From Polaromonas sp. YR568 (GTDB lineage Bacteria > Pseudomonadota > Gammaproteobacteria > Burkholderiales > Burkholderiaceae_C): a stretch of 64,000 nucleotides of DNA. Of the stretch, positions 34,332 to 43,800 are shown piece by piece (position 1 is the first letter of the stretch; every line of letters begins with the position of its first letter). Under the pieces are notes generated by a model, which was not told where the DNA came from, did no database searches, and saw only the letters and a program-made list of their open reading frames with translations. The DNA is taken from NCBI RefSeq assembly GCF_900116715.1, contig NZ_FPBM01000013.1, positions 1 through 64,000 on the forward strand. Direction: 5' to 3'. A program made the position numbers and the translations under genes.

Positions 34332-34820
34332 ATGGAAACATTAGACAAGTTTGACATCGCCATCCTGAATGAGTTGCAACTCGACGCACGGTTGACGAAT
34401 ACGGAACTGGCGTCCCGCGTGGGACTGTCGGCCGCGCCCTGCTGGCGGCGGGTGCGGGCGCTGGAGGAGTCTGGCTTTATCACCGGCTACCGGGCCGAGA
34501 TCAACCGCCACAAGATCGGGCTGGGCGTGCTGGCTTTTGTGCGGCTGGACGCCGACCGCAACAGCGGCGACGCCACACGCCAGCTGGAAGAAGCCATCAA
34601 GAAGCTGCCTGAGATCGTCTCTTGCCACTACATCAGCGGCACCGGCACCTTCGAGCTGCAGGTGGTGGCGCAAGACCTGGAGGCCTTCAGCAAGTTCGCG
34701 CTGCAAAACCTGATCAACCTGCCGAACGTCAAAGACCTGCACACCAGTTTTTCGCTCGGCGAGGTCAAGGCCAGCAGCGCCCTGCCGCTGGGGCATCTGG
34801 CGCGCAACGGATCGTCGTGA
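34332..34820 (+). CDS. Lrp/AsnC family transcriptional regulator
   Basis: A 162-residue regulator with an N-terminal winged HTH (about 4-62, DKFDIAILNELQLDARLTN) and a C-terminal RAM/AsnC effector domain (about 68-150). The ATG at 34332 matches the family start; the frame is open further upstream but only by chance. It is divergent from the indolepyruvate oxidoreductase gene. It probably senses an amino acid and controls that gene and itself; this is inference from layout. Confidence 0.92.
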   Translation: METLDKFDIAILNELQLDARLTNTELASRVGLSAAPCWRRVRALEESGFITGYRAEINRHKIGLGVLAFVRLDADRNSGDATRQLEEAIKKLPEIVSCHYISGTGTFELQVVAQDLEAFSKFALQNLINLPNVKDLHTSFSLGEVKASSALPLGHLARNGSS

Positions 34821-34929
34821 GGAATAGAAATGACCGTTTTCCTCAATCAAAATCTAAATCCTTGACTATCATTTTCATAGCGTGAAGTTTTCTTTACTCC
34901 CTCTTCCGCCACATCATCTGGAGCCCGAC

Positions 34930-35589
34930 ATGCCGAAATCCCGTTACGCCGCCTCAGCGATTTTTTCAATGCTTCTGATGGCGCTGGCCCCAGTGACATT
35001 TGCGCAGCCAGCGATGAATTCAACAGCAACACCGGAACCGCTGCCCATGCGCAACCTGCAGATCGAAGTGCGCCAGGTGCGAAACAACGCCCTGTCCCAA
35101 AGTGCGCTGGGCGCGCAGGGCGGCGTTACCTTGCAACCCGGCCGCTCGGGCGCCAACGTCAACATCACGGCGCAGGACAACCAGCGCAGCGATTCGCGCG
35201 ACCTGGTCCAGCGCGTGCTGGTGCTCAACGGCCGCAACGTCAACATCAACCTGGGCAACAGCCAGCCGCTGCGGCTGGTGCAGGCGCGTCAGGCGAGCAC
35301 CGTGTTCATCGATGCCAACAGCGGCTTTGCGGCCAGGCCGACCTGGTACGGCGGCGACAGCGCGGAGCTGGAACTGGCCGCGGGGCAGGCCAGCCGCACA
35401 GGCTCGTCACCGATGGCGCCCTTGTCCTCGTCATCGACCAACACTTCGCTGAGCGTGCGTCTCGGGGAATGGGTCACCGTGGCCGAATCGGACGACGCCG
35501 GCGCCGGCAGCAGCAGCGGCATCGCCGACAGCCGGCAGTCCACACGGCGCGAGGGGATGCGCGTAGAAGTCCGCCTCTCCGTGCGTTAA
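34930..35589 (+). CDS. Exported protein of unknown function
   Basis: I do not recognise a named family. The 219 residues have a signal peptide (about 1-25, ending TFAQ). The mature part is polar, with NLQIEVRQVRNN, NVNITAQDNQ and LVLNGRNVNINLGNSQPLRL, a pattern like beta-rich secretin or pilus-associated short domains, then a Ser/Thr/Ala-rich stretch (SSSSTNTS) and a basic tail. ATG at 34930 has GGAG 6 bases upstream and yields the clean signal peptide. It is convergent with the MliC-like gene, 5 bases between the stops. Confidence 0.7.
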   Translation: MPKSRYAASAIFSMLLMALAPVTFAQPAMNSTATPEPLPMRNLQIEVRQVRNNALSQSALGAQGGVTLQPGRSGANVNITAQDNQRSDSRDLVQRVLVLNGRNVNINLGNSQPLRLVQARQASTVFIDANSGFAARPTWYGGDSAELELAAGQASRTGSSPMAPLSSSSTNTSLSVRLGEWVTVAESDDAGAGSSSGIADSRQSTRREGMRVEVRLSVR

Positions 35590-35594
35590 AAAAT

Positions 35595-35927
35595 TCAGTC
35601 GCGCACGCAGCGGGCCGACAACGGCAGCATCGGGTAATGCAACCGGGCCTCGCGGCCACTGGCGCCCAGGCCAAACTCGGCGCGCATGCGCGGGTTGCTG
35701 TAAACCGTCTGTTGCGGCCCCTGCCCGCCGGCGTCACGGTTCAGGATGTCGTGGCCGCCGGGGCCGTCCAGCACCGCCGTGTCGTCGATGAACTTGACCC
35801 GGAACTCGATGCCGTGCTCGCAGCGGTACAGCGGGCCGCCACCCCCACCCTGCCAGTTGCCGCCGCCGGCGCAGCCGCCCAATGCCGCCGCCAGCAGCGC
35901 TGCAGAGATGTTCCATGGTTTGTTCAT
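35595..35927 (-). CDS. Small lipoprotein, MliC-like (lysozyme inhibitor type)
   Basis: A 110-residue lipoprotein with lipobox LGGC (Cys19) and a Gly-rich spacer (GGGNWQGGGGGP). The mature domain has two cysteines (LYRC and SARC) that could form the disulfide of the MliC fold, plus a beta-rich pattern YRCEHGIEFRVKF and REARLHY. This resembles inhibitors of c-type lysozyme but the match is loose. AGGAG 5 bases before the ATG at 35927 fixes the start. It follows mltA by 20 bases on the same strand. Confidence 0.65.
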   Translation of the reverse strand: MNKPWNISAALLAAALGGCAGGGNWQGGGGGPLYRCEHGIEFRVKFIDDTAVLDGPGGHDILNRDAGGQGPQQTVYSNPRMRAEFGLGASGREARLHYPMLPLSARCVRD

Positions 35928-35947
35928 GATGACTCCTGGGGAGTGGT

Positions 35948-37093
35948 TCAGCGCGGCCAAAGCACCCAGAGCCTGAGCGGCTGGTTCATGCGCGCGGCGA
36001 ACTGGCCGGCCTCCGGCCCGGTGCCGGCAAAGTAGTCGGCCCGCACCGCGCCGGTGATGGCGCTGCCCGTGTCTTGCGCCAGCACCAGTTTCTGCAGGCT
36101 GCCCGCACCGCCGCGCGAAGCCAGCCACACCGGCGTGCCGTAAGGGATGCTGCCCGGATCCACCGCGATAGAGCGCCCCGGCGTCAGCGCCACGCCCTGT
36201 GCGCCCTTGGGGCCGAAGGCGGCGTCCAGCTCGCTCAACGGCTGCTCCTGGAAGAAGGTGTAGCGCGGATTGCTCCAGAGCATCTGCTGCACACGCTGGG
36301 GCGGGTTTCTGGCGGCCCAGGCCTTGGTGGACTCCACCCAGGGCGTGGTCATGCGGCCTTCGCCCTGGTCCAGCAGCCACTGGGTGACGCTGCGAAACGG
36401 CTGCTCGTTGGAGCCGGCATAGGCCACGCGGATCATGCGCTGCGCGCCGTCAGGCTCGGTGATGCTCAAGCGGCCGGAGCCCTGAATGTGCAGCGACATC
36501 GCCTCGACCGGGTCCGCCAGCCAGGCGATTTCGCGGCCCTTCAGCGCAGCCCGGGCCTCGGGCAAGGTATCAATTTCCTGCCGTGAAAACCAGGGCTTGC
36601 GGCTGCCCAGCGAGGCCGGCGTGCGGTACAGCGGCACATCAAACCCCGCGCCGGGCTGGCGACTGGCCTTGAGGACGGGTTCGAAATAACTGGTCAGCAG
36701 CCCGTCGGCCGCGCCTTGCGGGCTTTCGACCCGGTAAGGCTGAAGGCGGCTCACCATCCAGTTGCGCTGCTCTTCGGCGGAGGCAATGCTCAGGCGGCGG
36801 ACCTCGGCGCACAAGGGCGCAAATACCGGGCCGGGGCGCTCGCAGCTTTTGAGCCAGGCATTCCAGGCCTCGAACAGCTGGTCTTCTTCAAACCCGGGCA
36901 GTTCCGCCCAGCGAACCGGCACCCAGCGGCTTTTGCCCTGGACGATGGACGCGGGCAAGGGGCCCGAGTCGCCGGGACGGCTGCCCGCGGCCGGCGGCGC
37001 CCCGGAAGAGGTCGGCGAAGGCGGCAAGGGCGGACTGGCGCAGGAGGCCAGCAGCACGGTGGCGATAATCGGCACAAGCCGCGTCAGCCGCAT
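35948..37093 (-). CDS. mltA: Membrane-bound lytic murein transglycosylase A
   Basis: A lipoprotein (lipobox LASC, Cys18) that cleaves glycan strands of peptidoglycan to 1,6-anhydro products. The 381 residues show LTSYFEPVLKASRQ, the MSLHIQGSGRL segment and the C-terminal 3D domain with QDTGSAITGAVRADYFAG, whose aspartates are the conserved catalytic set. The ATG at 37093 gives the proper lipoprotein signal; two in-frame upstream Mets would not. The MliC-like gene follows in the same operon. Confidence 0.92.
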   Translation of the reverse strand: MRLTRLVPIIATVLLASCASPPLPPSPTSSGAPPAAGSRPGDSGPLPASIVQGKSRWVPVRWAELPGFEEDQLFEAWNAWLKSCERPGPVFAPLCAEVRRLSIASAEEQRNWMVSRLQPYRVESPQGAADGLLTSYFEPVLKASRQPGAGFDVPLYRTPASLGSRKPWFSRQEIDTLPEARAALKGREIAWLADPVEAMSLHIQGSGRLSITEPDGAQRMIRVAYAGSNEQPFRSVTQWLLDQGEGRMTTPWVESTKAWAARNPPQRVQQMLWSNPRYTFFQEQPLSELDAAFGPKGAQGVALTPGRSIAVDPGSIPYGTPVWLASRGGAGSLQKLVLAQDTGSAITGAVRADYFAGTGPEAGQFAARMNQPLRLWVLWPR

Positions 37094-37133
37094 GGAGCGC
37101 CCGGCGCGTATGGATGGAATCCAGGGAAATATC

Positions 37134-37277
37134 ATGGCCTTACTTTTGCTCGAAGCCCTAGGGGCGTTGCTGCTGCTGGTGTTCATTGTGTGGTGGACGA
37201 TGTTTTCAGGCCGCAAGAACGGCGAACTGAAGGACCCGGAGCAACCAGCGCCCGGTGCGGAATCCGACAAGAAATAA
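37134..37277 (+). CDS. 47-residue single-span membrane protein
   Basis: A small open frame starting ATG at 37134 with AGGGA 6-7 bases upstream. It encodes a hydrophobic N-terminal segment (ALLLLEALGALLLLVFIVWW) followed by MFSGRKNGELKDPEQPAP and a charged tail ESDKK. It sits divergent from mltA (40 bases) and convergent with the response regulator. The regular span plus charged tail favours a real gene; function is unknown and it could be missed by annotation. Confidence 0.6.
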   Translation: MALLLLEALGALLLLVFIVWWTMFSGRKNGELKDPEQPAPGAESDKK

Positions 37278-37300
37278 AACCGGAAATCGGCGAGAAGCGG

Positions 37301-37927
37301 CTACAGGCTGCGCAGCAGGTTGGCCAGCTCCACCGCCGACTTGACGCCCATTTTGTCAAAGACGCGTGCGCGGTGGACTTCTACCGTCCGCACGCTGATG
37401 TCGAGCTGGTCGGCCACGAGCTTGTTGGGCAGGCCGCCCACCACCAGCCGCATCACGTCACGCTCGCGGTCTGTGAGGCCGTCAAGCCGGGCCTGCAGGC
37501 TGGTGGACTCGCTGTGCTGGGACAGCGCCGCCGCGGACAGGTTGAGCGCCTGCTCGATGCGGTCCACCAGGGCGTTGTCTGAAAAAGGCTTTTCGCAGAA
37601 ATCAAAAGCGCCGCGTTTGACCGCGTCGACAGCGGTGGGCACGTCGGCGTGGCCGGTCAGGAAAATCACCGGCAGGGTCGGCAGCAGGCCGTAGCCGATC
37701 AGTTTTTCGAACATGGCCAGGCCGCTGAGCCCCGCCATGCGCACATCGAGCAGCAGGCAGGAAGGCGCCTTGACCTTGAACCCGTCAGACACCCGTGCAT
37801 CGAACGCTTCGGCGCTGTCAAAGGTCTCGCTCAGCAGCCGCCGCGAGCGCAGCAGCCAGGCGAGCGCATCGCGCACGCTGGCATCGTCATCGACGATATA
37901 AACCGTGGCGTCGTAAATAGGTTCCAT
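37301..37927 (-). CDS. Response regulator, FixJ/NarL type
   Basis: A 208-residue regulator with a receiver domain (DDD at 13-15, phosphoacceptor Asp61 in LLLDVRMAG, Lys in the EKPF motif) and a LuxR-type HTH at about 148-205 (LTDRERDVMRLVVGG, RTVEVHRARVFDKMGV). It is paired with the histidine kinase gene immediately upstream (9 bases). The receiver style, HADVPTAVDAVKRGAFDF, is that of FixJ/TodT regulators. Confidence 0.92.
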   Translation of the reverse strand: MEPIYDATVYIVDDDASVRDALAWLLRSRRLLSETFDSAEAFDARVSDGFKVKAPSCLLLDVRMAGLSGLAMFEKLIGYGLLPTLPVIFLTGHADVPTAVDAVKRGAFDFCEKPFSDNALVDRIEQALNLSAAALSQHSESTSLQARLDGLTDRERDVMRLVVGGLPNKLVADQLDISVRTVEVHRARVFDKMGVKSAVELANLLRSL

Positions 37928-37936
37928 GCAAATCCT

Positions 37937-40021
37937 TCAGGGTCGCTCTGATCCGGCATCCTGAGCCAGCGCCGCGGGCAGGGTAAAACTGAAAATCGTA
38001 CCCTGAGGCTCGGCCGCCTCGAACCCGAGGAAGCCGCCGTGCTGTTCTATCACGGTTCGGCACAGACTCAGCCCCAGGCCCATGCCTTCTTCCTTGGTGG
38101 TGAAGAAAGGCGTGAAAAGCCGCTCGGCCACATCCTCGGCAATGCCCTGGCCGCAATCGATCACCGCAAATTCGACCCAGCGGCTGTGCGCATTGGAGGC
38201 CGCGGGGCGGATGCGCAGTGTCAGCACCTTCCCTGGCTGCGGCGCCGCGCCGCCGGGCGGTGCGCCTTCAGGCAAATTCTGCATGGCCTGCATGCCGTTG
38301 CGCGACAGGTTGAGCAGCACCTGCTCGACCATGGTGCGGTCGCACAGCACCGGCTCGCAGCTTTCATCGACTTCAATCACCACACGCACGCCGAGCTTGC
38401 GCGCCTGCAGGCTGACCAGCGGCATGATGGCGTCGAGCAGGGCGCGCGGCTGCACCGCCTCGCGCACCTGGTCGCGCCGGCGGACAAAGTCATGCACGCT
38501 TTTGATGACCTTGCCGGCGCGCTCGGCTTGCTCGGCAATGCGGCGCATGGCCAGCTGCAGGTCTTCAGACAGCGGCGGCGTGGGCGCCGCGGCGGGTTTC
38601 TCGGCGGCCGTCTCACCTTGCAGCAGATTGAGCGAGCCGGTGGCGTAGCTGGAAATCGCGGCCAGCGGCTGGTTGAGTTCGTGGCTGAGCAGCGACGCCA
38701 TCTCGCCCACCATCGCAAGCCGCGCGGTGGCCTGCAGGCGGTCCTGGCTGGCGCGCGAGAGTTCCTCGACCCGGCGCTGCTCGCTCACGTCCAGGATGGC
38801 GCTCATCCAGCCGGTGTGTTTGCCCACGGCGTTGATCAGCGGGGCCTCCATGATCAGCACGGGGAAACGCGTGCCGTCGCGCCGCATGAACACCGACTCG
38901 TGGCCTTCGCGCGGCAGGTTGTTGCCGGCCAGGCGGATTTCCTGGCGCTGCTGGTACATGCTGGCCAGCTCCGGCGGCCAGTACGGGGACGGAAAGCTGT
39001 GGTTGAGCAACTCCTTGGCCTCCACGCCCACCATCTTGCAAAACGCCGGGTTCACATAGGTGATGCGCCCCTGCAGGTCGCGGGCGCGCAGGCCTGTCAG
39101 CACCGAGTCTTCCATGGCCTTGCGAAAGGCCAGGGCCTCGCCCAGGTCGTTTTCGACCCTCAGCCTGCGCCGCATGTCCCGGGCGAACAGGAAAAGCACC
39201 GCGATCAGCGCCAGCGACATGGCGGTCACCAGCGCGGTCAGCACGTTGGGGAAAAGGGCGGGCGTGCCCAGGCGGCTTTCCATGCGCACGACCATGGTGT
39301 TGCCGGGCAGGTCCAGCAGCTGCTGCGCAATGTAGATGCGGCTGCCCTTCGCGGGAACGCCATGCAGGGCCAGGCGCGTGCCGTCGGCCTCGGTGAAGGA
39401 CAGGCCGACGCCGCGGGACAGCTGCTTGCCCACCAGCTCGCTCAGGATGTCCTGCAGTGAATACGTGGCGATCGTAAAACCGGTGATGCGCCCCGCCGCC
39501 ACGATGGGCAGGCACATGTCCATCACCTCCAGGCCCAGGCCGTTGGGCTGCGGCATGAAGTAGCTGGTGGAATAGGCCGAGCCGCTCAGGCGCCGGGCCG
39601 TGGTGCAGGTCAGGCTCACATCGGCCTGCATGCTGCTGCGGCCCAGCCGCTCAAACACGGACGTGCGGTAAGGCGTTTCAGCAAAGGCCTGCACCTCGAG
39701 GGCTTCATTGCGCCATTCGAGCCGCATGATCTCGCGGTGCTCACGAAGCAACTCGATCGCGGACTGATGCCAGGACGAGGGCGTGCGCTCGCTGGACTGC
39801 AGGGCCTGGAAGGTCTGGATGTTGCGCGTGAGCTCCGAGCGGATGTCCGTGACGGTTTCGCTCGCGTCGTGCTCCAGCCTGCTTTGCACCATGCTGGACT
39901 CGTAACGCCCCGCCAGCCAGACCAGTATGCCCAGCAAGGCCACCACCAGGGTGACCATCAGGACCCAGAGCGACCATCGGCGGCTGTCCCTGCTGACGCC
40001 CCGCGCAAACGAAAACTTCAC
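37937..40021 (-). CDS. Membrane PAS-domain sensor histidine kinase
   Basis: A 694-residue kinase with a first span near 13-35, a periplasmic sensor of about 240 residues, a second span around 280-305 (TALVTAMSLALIAVLFLF), a PAS/PAC unit (about 320-435), the HisKA box LLSHELNQPL with His447, and a HATPase domain (VLLNLSRNGMQAM, DCGQGI, GMGLGLSLC). HELNQPL places it with FixL/DctB-like kinases. A GTG at 40021 avoids overlap with the nitrilase gene and gives a clean membrane N-terminus; a start at 40090 would be cysteine-rich and unnatural. The response regulator is cotranscribed. The signal is unknown. Confidence 0.9.
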   Translation of the reverse strand: MKFSFARGVSRDSRRWSLWVLMVTLVVALLGILVWLAGRYESSMVQSRLEHDASETVTDIRSELTRNIQTFQALQSSERTPSSWHQSAIELLREHREIMRLEWRNEALEVQAFAETPYRTSVFERLGRSSMQADVSLTCTTARRLSGSAYSTSYFMPQPNGLGLEVMDMCLPIVAAGRITGFTIATYSLQDILSELVGKQLSRGVGLSFTEADGTRLALHGVPAKGSRIYIAQQLLDLPGNTMVVRMESRLGTPALFPNVLTALVTAMSLALIAVLFLFARDMRRRLRVENDLGEALAFRKAMEDSVLTGLRARDLQGRITYVNPAFCKMVGVEAKELLNHSFPSPYWPPELASMYQQRQEIRLAGNNLPREGHESVFMRRDGTRFPVLIMEAPLINAVGKHTGWMSAILDVSEQRRVEELSRASQDRLQATARLAMVGEMASLLSHELNQPLAAISSYATGSLNLLQGETAAEKPAAAPTPPLSEDLQLAMRRIAEQAERAGKVIKSVHDFVRRRDQVREAVQPRALLDAIMPLVSLQARKLGVRVVIEVDESCEPVLCDRTMVEQVLLNLSRNGMQAMQNLPEGAPPGGAAPQPGKVLTLRIRPAASNAHSRWVEFAVIDCGQGIAEDVAERLFTPFFTTKEEGMGLGLSLCRTVIEQHGGFLGFEAAEPQGTIFSFTLPAALAQDAGSERP

Positions 40022-40031
40022 GGGGACTGCC

Positions 40032-40838
40032 TCACAGCACGCAATGCGACAGGGCGGGCAGGCGGCCCCGCACGCCCTGCAGGTTGGCACTCTGGACTTC
40101 TGCCATCACCACGCCCGCCTCTTCGGCGCGCTCCGCCAGGATCTGGCCCCAGGGGTCGACCACCATGCTGTGGCCCCAGGTGCGGCGGCCATTTTCGTGG
40201 GTGCCGCCCTGGGCCGACGCCAGCACATAAGCCAGGTTTTCGATGGCGCGTGCGCGCAGCAAAACTTCCCAATGCGCCTGGCCGGTGGTGTAAGTGAAGG
40301 CGCTGGGCACCAGCAGCACATCGGCCTTCAGGGCGCGGTACAGTTCGGGAAAGCGCAGGTCGTAGCAAACGCTCATGCCGACGGTGTAGCTGTGGCCGTC
40401 GCGCGAAGGCAGATCGAAGCGAACGGGTTGCGCTCCGGGCTCCAGCACGCGCCTTTCGTCGTAGTCTTCCTGGCCCTGCGCGAAGCGAAAGAGGTGGATC
40501 TTGTCGTAGCGGGCCACACATTCGCCGGAAGGCGCATAGGCCAGCGAGCAGTTGCGGGCACGCGCGGGGTCGGCCGTCGCCATCGGCAGCGTGCCGCCCA
40601 CGATCCAGAGCCCCAGTTCGCGCGCCGACCGGCTCAGGAAATCCTGGATCAGGCCTTTGCCGGGCGTCTCCTGGAACTGAAGCTTGTCGGTGTCTTTGCG
40701 GCCCATGATGCAGAAGTACTCGGGCAGCACGGCCAGCTCCGCGCCTTGCGCCGCGGCCTGGCCCAGCAGCTGGTGAGCCACCTGCAGGTTGTCCTCGATC
40801 CGGGTGCCCGACACCATCTGAATGGCAGCTATTTTCAT
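40032..40838 (-). CDS. Carbon-nitrogen hydrolase (Nit-type amidase)
   Basis: A 268-residue nitrilase-superfamily amidase with the complete catalytic set: Glu40 (LPEYF), Lys113 (YDKIHLF) and Cys158 (SVCYDLRFPELYR). The DLRFPELYR context is that of Nit1/omega-amidase enzymes that repair deaminated glutathione or hydrolyse 2-oxoglutaramate. It lies 2 bases after yhdP and 10 bases before the kinase gene, so it is cotranscribed with both. Confidence 0.9.
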   Translation of the reverse strand: MKIAAIQMVSGTRIEDNLQVAHQLLGQAAAQGAELAVLPEYFCIMGRKDTDKLQFQETPGKGLIQDFLSRSARELGLWIVGGTLPMATADPARARNCSLAYAPSGECVARYDKIHLFRFAQGQEDYDERRVLEPGAQPVRFDLPSRDGHSYTVGMSVCYDLRFPELYRALKADVLLVPSAFTYTTGQAHWEVLLRARAIENLAYVLASAQGGTHENGRRTWGHSMVVDPWGQILAERAEEAGVVMAEVQSANLQGVRGRLPALSHCVL

Positions 40839-40840
40839 GA

Positions 40841-43800
40841 TCAGCGCGTCTCCGTAGATGCTTCGCCCGGCTTGCCTTCCGCCTGGGCCTTGCGGTCCAG
40901 CTTGGTGACTTTCGGGTCGGACCAGGCGCCGTCGATATGGAACTCCTGGGTGGCCGCCTGCATCAGCGGGCGGCGCAAAAACATCTGCGCCAGGAAGCTG
41001 CCCAGGCCGATGGCCGGGTTGATCGCGGTCGCGATCAGGGAGGCTGTGCCGGCGTTGATTTCCGGCACCACCACCACCTTGATATTTTGCGTTTCCTTGG
41101 CAATGTCGGCGCTGCCCTCCATCAGGACGGCGGCATTGACGCCGCGCATCTGCAGGTTGTTGGTATAGGCCACACCCTGGTTGATGTTGACGTCGCCGCG
41201 GACAAAGTCAAACGCGAATCCTTCGGAAAAAACATCCCTGAAATCGAGCGCCAGCCGCCGCGGCAGGGACTGCAGGCTCAGCACGCCCAGCAGCTTGGCG
41301 ATGCCCGGGTCGGCCTTGACGAACTGCCCGGACTCGACGTTGATGTTGAACTGCCCGCTCATGGTCGGGTAGTCCAGGCTGAGGGGCGAACCGACCCAGG
41401 CCACCTGGCCCTCCAGCTTGCCCTTGCCGCGGCGAATCACATCGCCCATGCCGAAGCGCTTGAGCAATGCGCCTGAATCGGCGATGTCGAGCTTGAAGTT
41501 CATCACGGTGCGCCGCCGCTCCGACGGCGCGCGCGCCCCGCGCGCACCACCGGCGGCTGCAGCCGCGCCGGCCTGCGCATTCAGGGCCACCCAGTTGCCG
41601 GTGGCGGTCAACACGGCCTCGGGAAGCGTCACATTAAATTTGTTCAGCCGCCATTCACGGACACCTTCGCGCGCCGCTACCGACGCGCCGCGGTTGACGG
41701 CATCGATCTCGACGCGACCCAGCTTTTTGCCGCGCAGCTCGAGGTCTTCCACCACGACGTCAAGGGCCGGAATGCTGGCGGGCTGCTCATTCAGGATGGC
41801 CTCGACGTCGCTGGCGGTTCCGGTCTCCAGGCTCAGGCGCGACAGCCGTGCGTACACGCGCCCCGCGCCAATGCCGCCGGCCTGGCGAAACTCGACATAG
41901 CCATTGAGTTCGGAGGCGTCGATATTCGCCCGCCAGGTGAGGCCTTCGCGAGACCCCCCGACCACGACATTGTTGAGCTTGCGCCCTTCAATCACGAGCT
42001 CTTTCGCGCGTATGGCCATCACGGTCGGCATGTAAGTCAGCGCGGCAACCGCCGCTGCGCGGTTGGTGGCCGCGGTGGCCGCCGCCGGCGGCGGCGCGGC
42101 AAGCGCGCTGCTGCCGGAGGAGTCTGTCAGCAAGCGCTGCCAGGCGTCCAGGTCGACATGGGCCAGGTTGATGTTGGCCGCGACACCCGCTTCCTGCATG
42201 GGCGCCGTCTCGCCCGGCTCCAGCCCAACGCCGATTCCGCCCCGTATCACCCGCGGCTCAGCGCCGCTCACGTCGCGCACATAGCTGACGGTCGCCACGC
42301 GCCCGAGGGTGACCGAGAGCTGGTCCTCCAGTTTTTGCCCCGGCGCCAGGGAGGCCTGCAGCAGCGTATTCTCAAATCGCAGCGGCAGCGCCGATTCAGC
42401 GGTTTTGACCAGGGGCGCGGGCAGGTTCAAAGCCATGCCTTGCAGGCTGCTGGAGATGGTGACCTCAGGCTGGCCGCGGCGAAAACCCAGGGTGGCCGTA
42501 TAGGGTGCGCTGCCGCTGGCGTTTTGGGCCATGCGAGCCAGCGGCCCCAGCTCTTTGGCCTGGCGCAAGCCTTCGGCGGTGACGGTTCCCTGGCCTTTGA
42601 AGGACGCGACGGTTTCGGTCTCTACGCTGCCCGGCGCACGCGGCTGCGAGCGCATGCCGCCGTCAAAACGGATGTCGCCGCCCAGCAGCCGCGCCTGGCC
42701 CCCCGCAACGGAGAACCCGCGCTCGCTCACGGTCACCACGCCCCGCAGCCGCGCCAGCGTGGGAACGGCAGGTGCAAACTGCACGTCGTTGCCGGACAGC
42801 GTGACGGTGCCGTCCACATTGGATTTATCAATGGAATGGATGGGAAGCTTCAGGCGAAAGCGGTAATCGCCCGTGCCGGTCGCCACGGCCTTGGCCAGCA
42901 CATGGTTGGTCATGTTGCCCACCGGCGACTGGTTGACGAAGCCCAGCGCGTCGGACAGCGCGCCCTTGATGTCCACATTGACCTCCACCGTGGAGTCGTG
43001 GGTCAAATCCGGGATGCGGGCGTCCGCCTTGACCAGCTGCAGGCCCGGCAGGCCGGCGACCTTGCCCGTGGCGCCGTTGATCTCCAGCGCCGCGCGGTTG
43101 AACACCAGCTCGCCGGTGAGTTCGGTCAGAGCAGGCCAGGCGGCCGCGCCGGCCGGCTGTATGGTCTTGGGCACGTAGGCAAAGTGCCCGTTGCGCACCT
43201 TGGCCGACACCCGGAACTCGCCGTGCGCCGGGTTCTTGAAGGGCAACTCTTCGACTGGCCCCTTGACCTTGAATTTCACGTCGCTGACCTGACCCTGCAC
43301 CACGGCGTCCCGCACGTAATGGCGCACGGGGTCAGGCAACACCAGCGGCAAATAGCGGTGAACCCGGTCGCCGTCACCCCGGCTCAAGGCGCCCTGCAAA
43401 TCCAGCACGCCGGGAAAGCGGTGATCCGGCGCGCCTGCGGCAGGCGCGGGGCCGGCGCCCACATCGGCCGTGTGCCAGCTGATCTGGGCGTCACCCTGCG
43501 CGTCGGCATTGGAAAACTGCAGGTTGCGCAGCTGGGCTTCTATCTTTCGCCCCGAAAACTTCCACTGGGCGTCCGTCGACAACTGGTCGAACGGCACCAC
43601 CGGGTCTTCAAAAACGCCCGGCAAGGCCAGCGCACCATTGGTGATTTTGACTTTGGCCTGCCCGCCGTCCTGCGTCAAATCGAAATCAATCGCCGCGCCG
43701 CTGATACCGGGCCGGCCGGGCCGGGGGTGCGCCGGCGCCGGGCCGGCAGCGGCCGGCTGGGTCGACTGGGCCGGCGCTGGCAGCGCGGCCACATTCAGGC

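Noticed and set aside
34845-34885. Possible Fur box before the exported protein gene
   Set aside because: TATCATTTTCATA is AT-rich but matches the 19-bp Fur consensus poorly.
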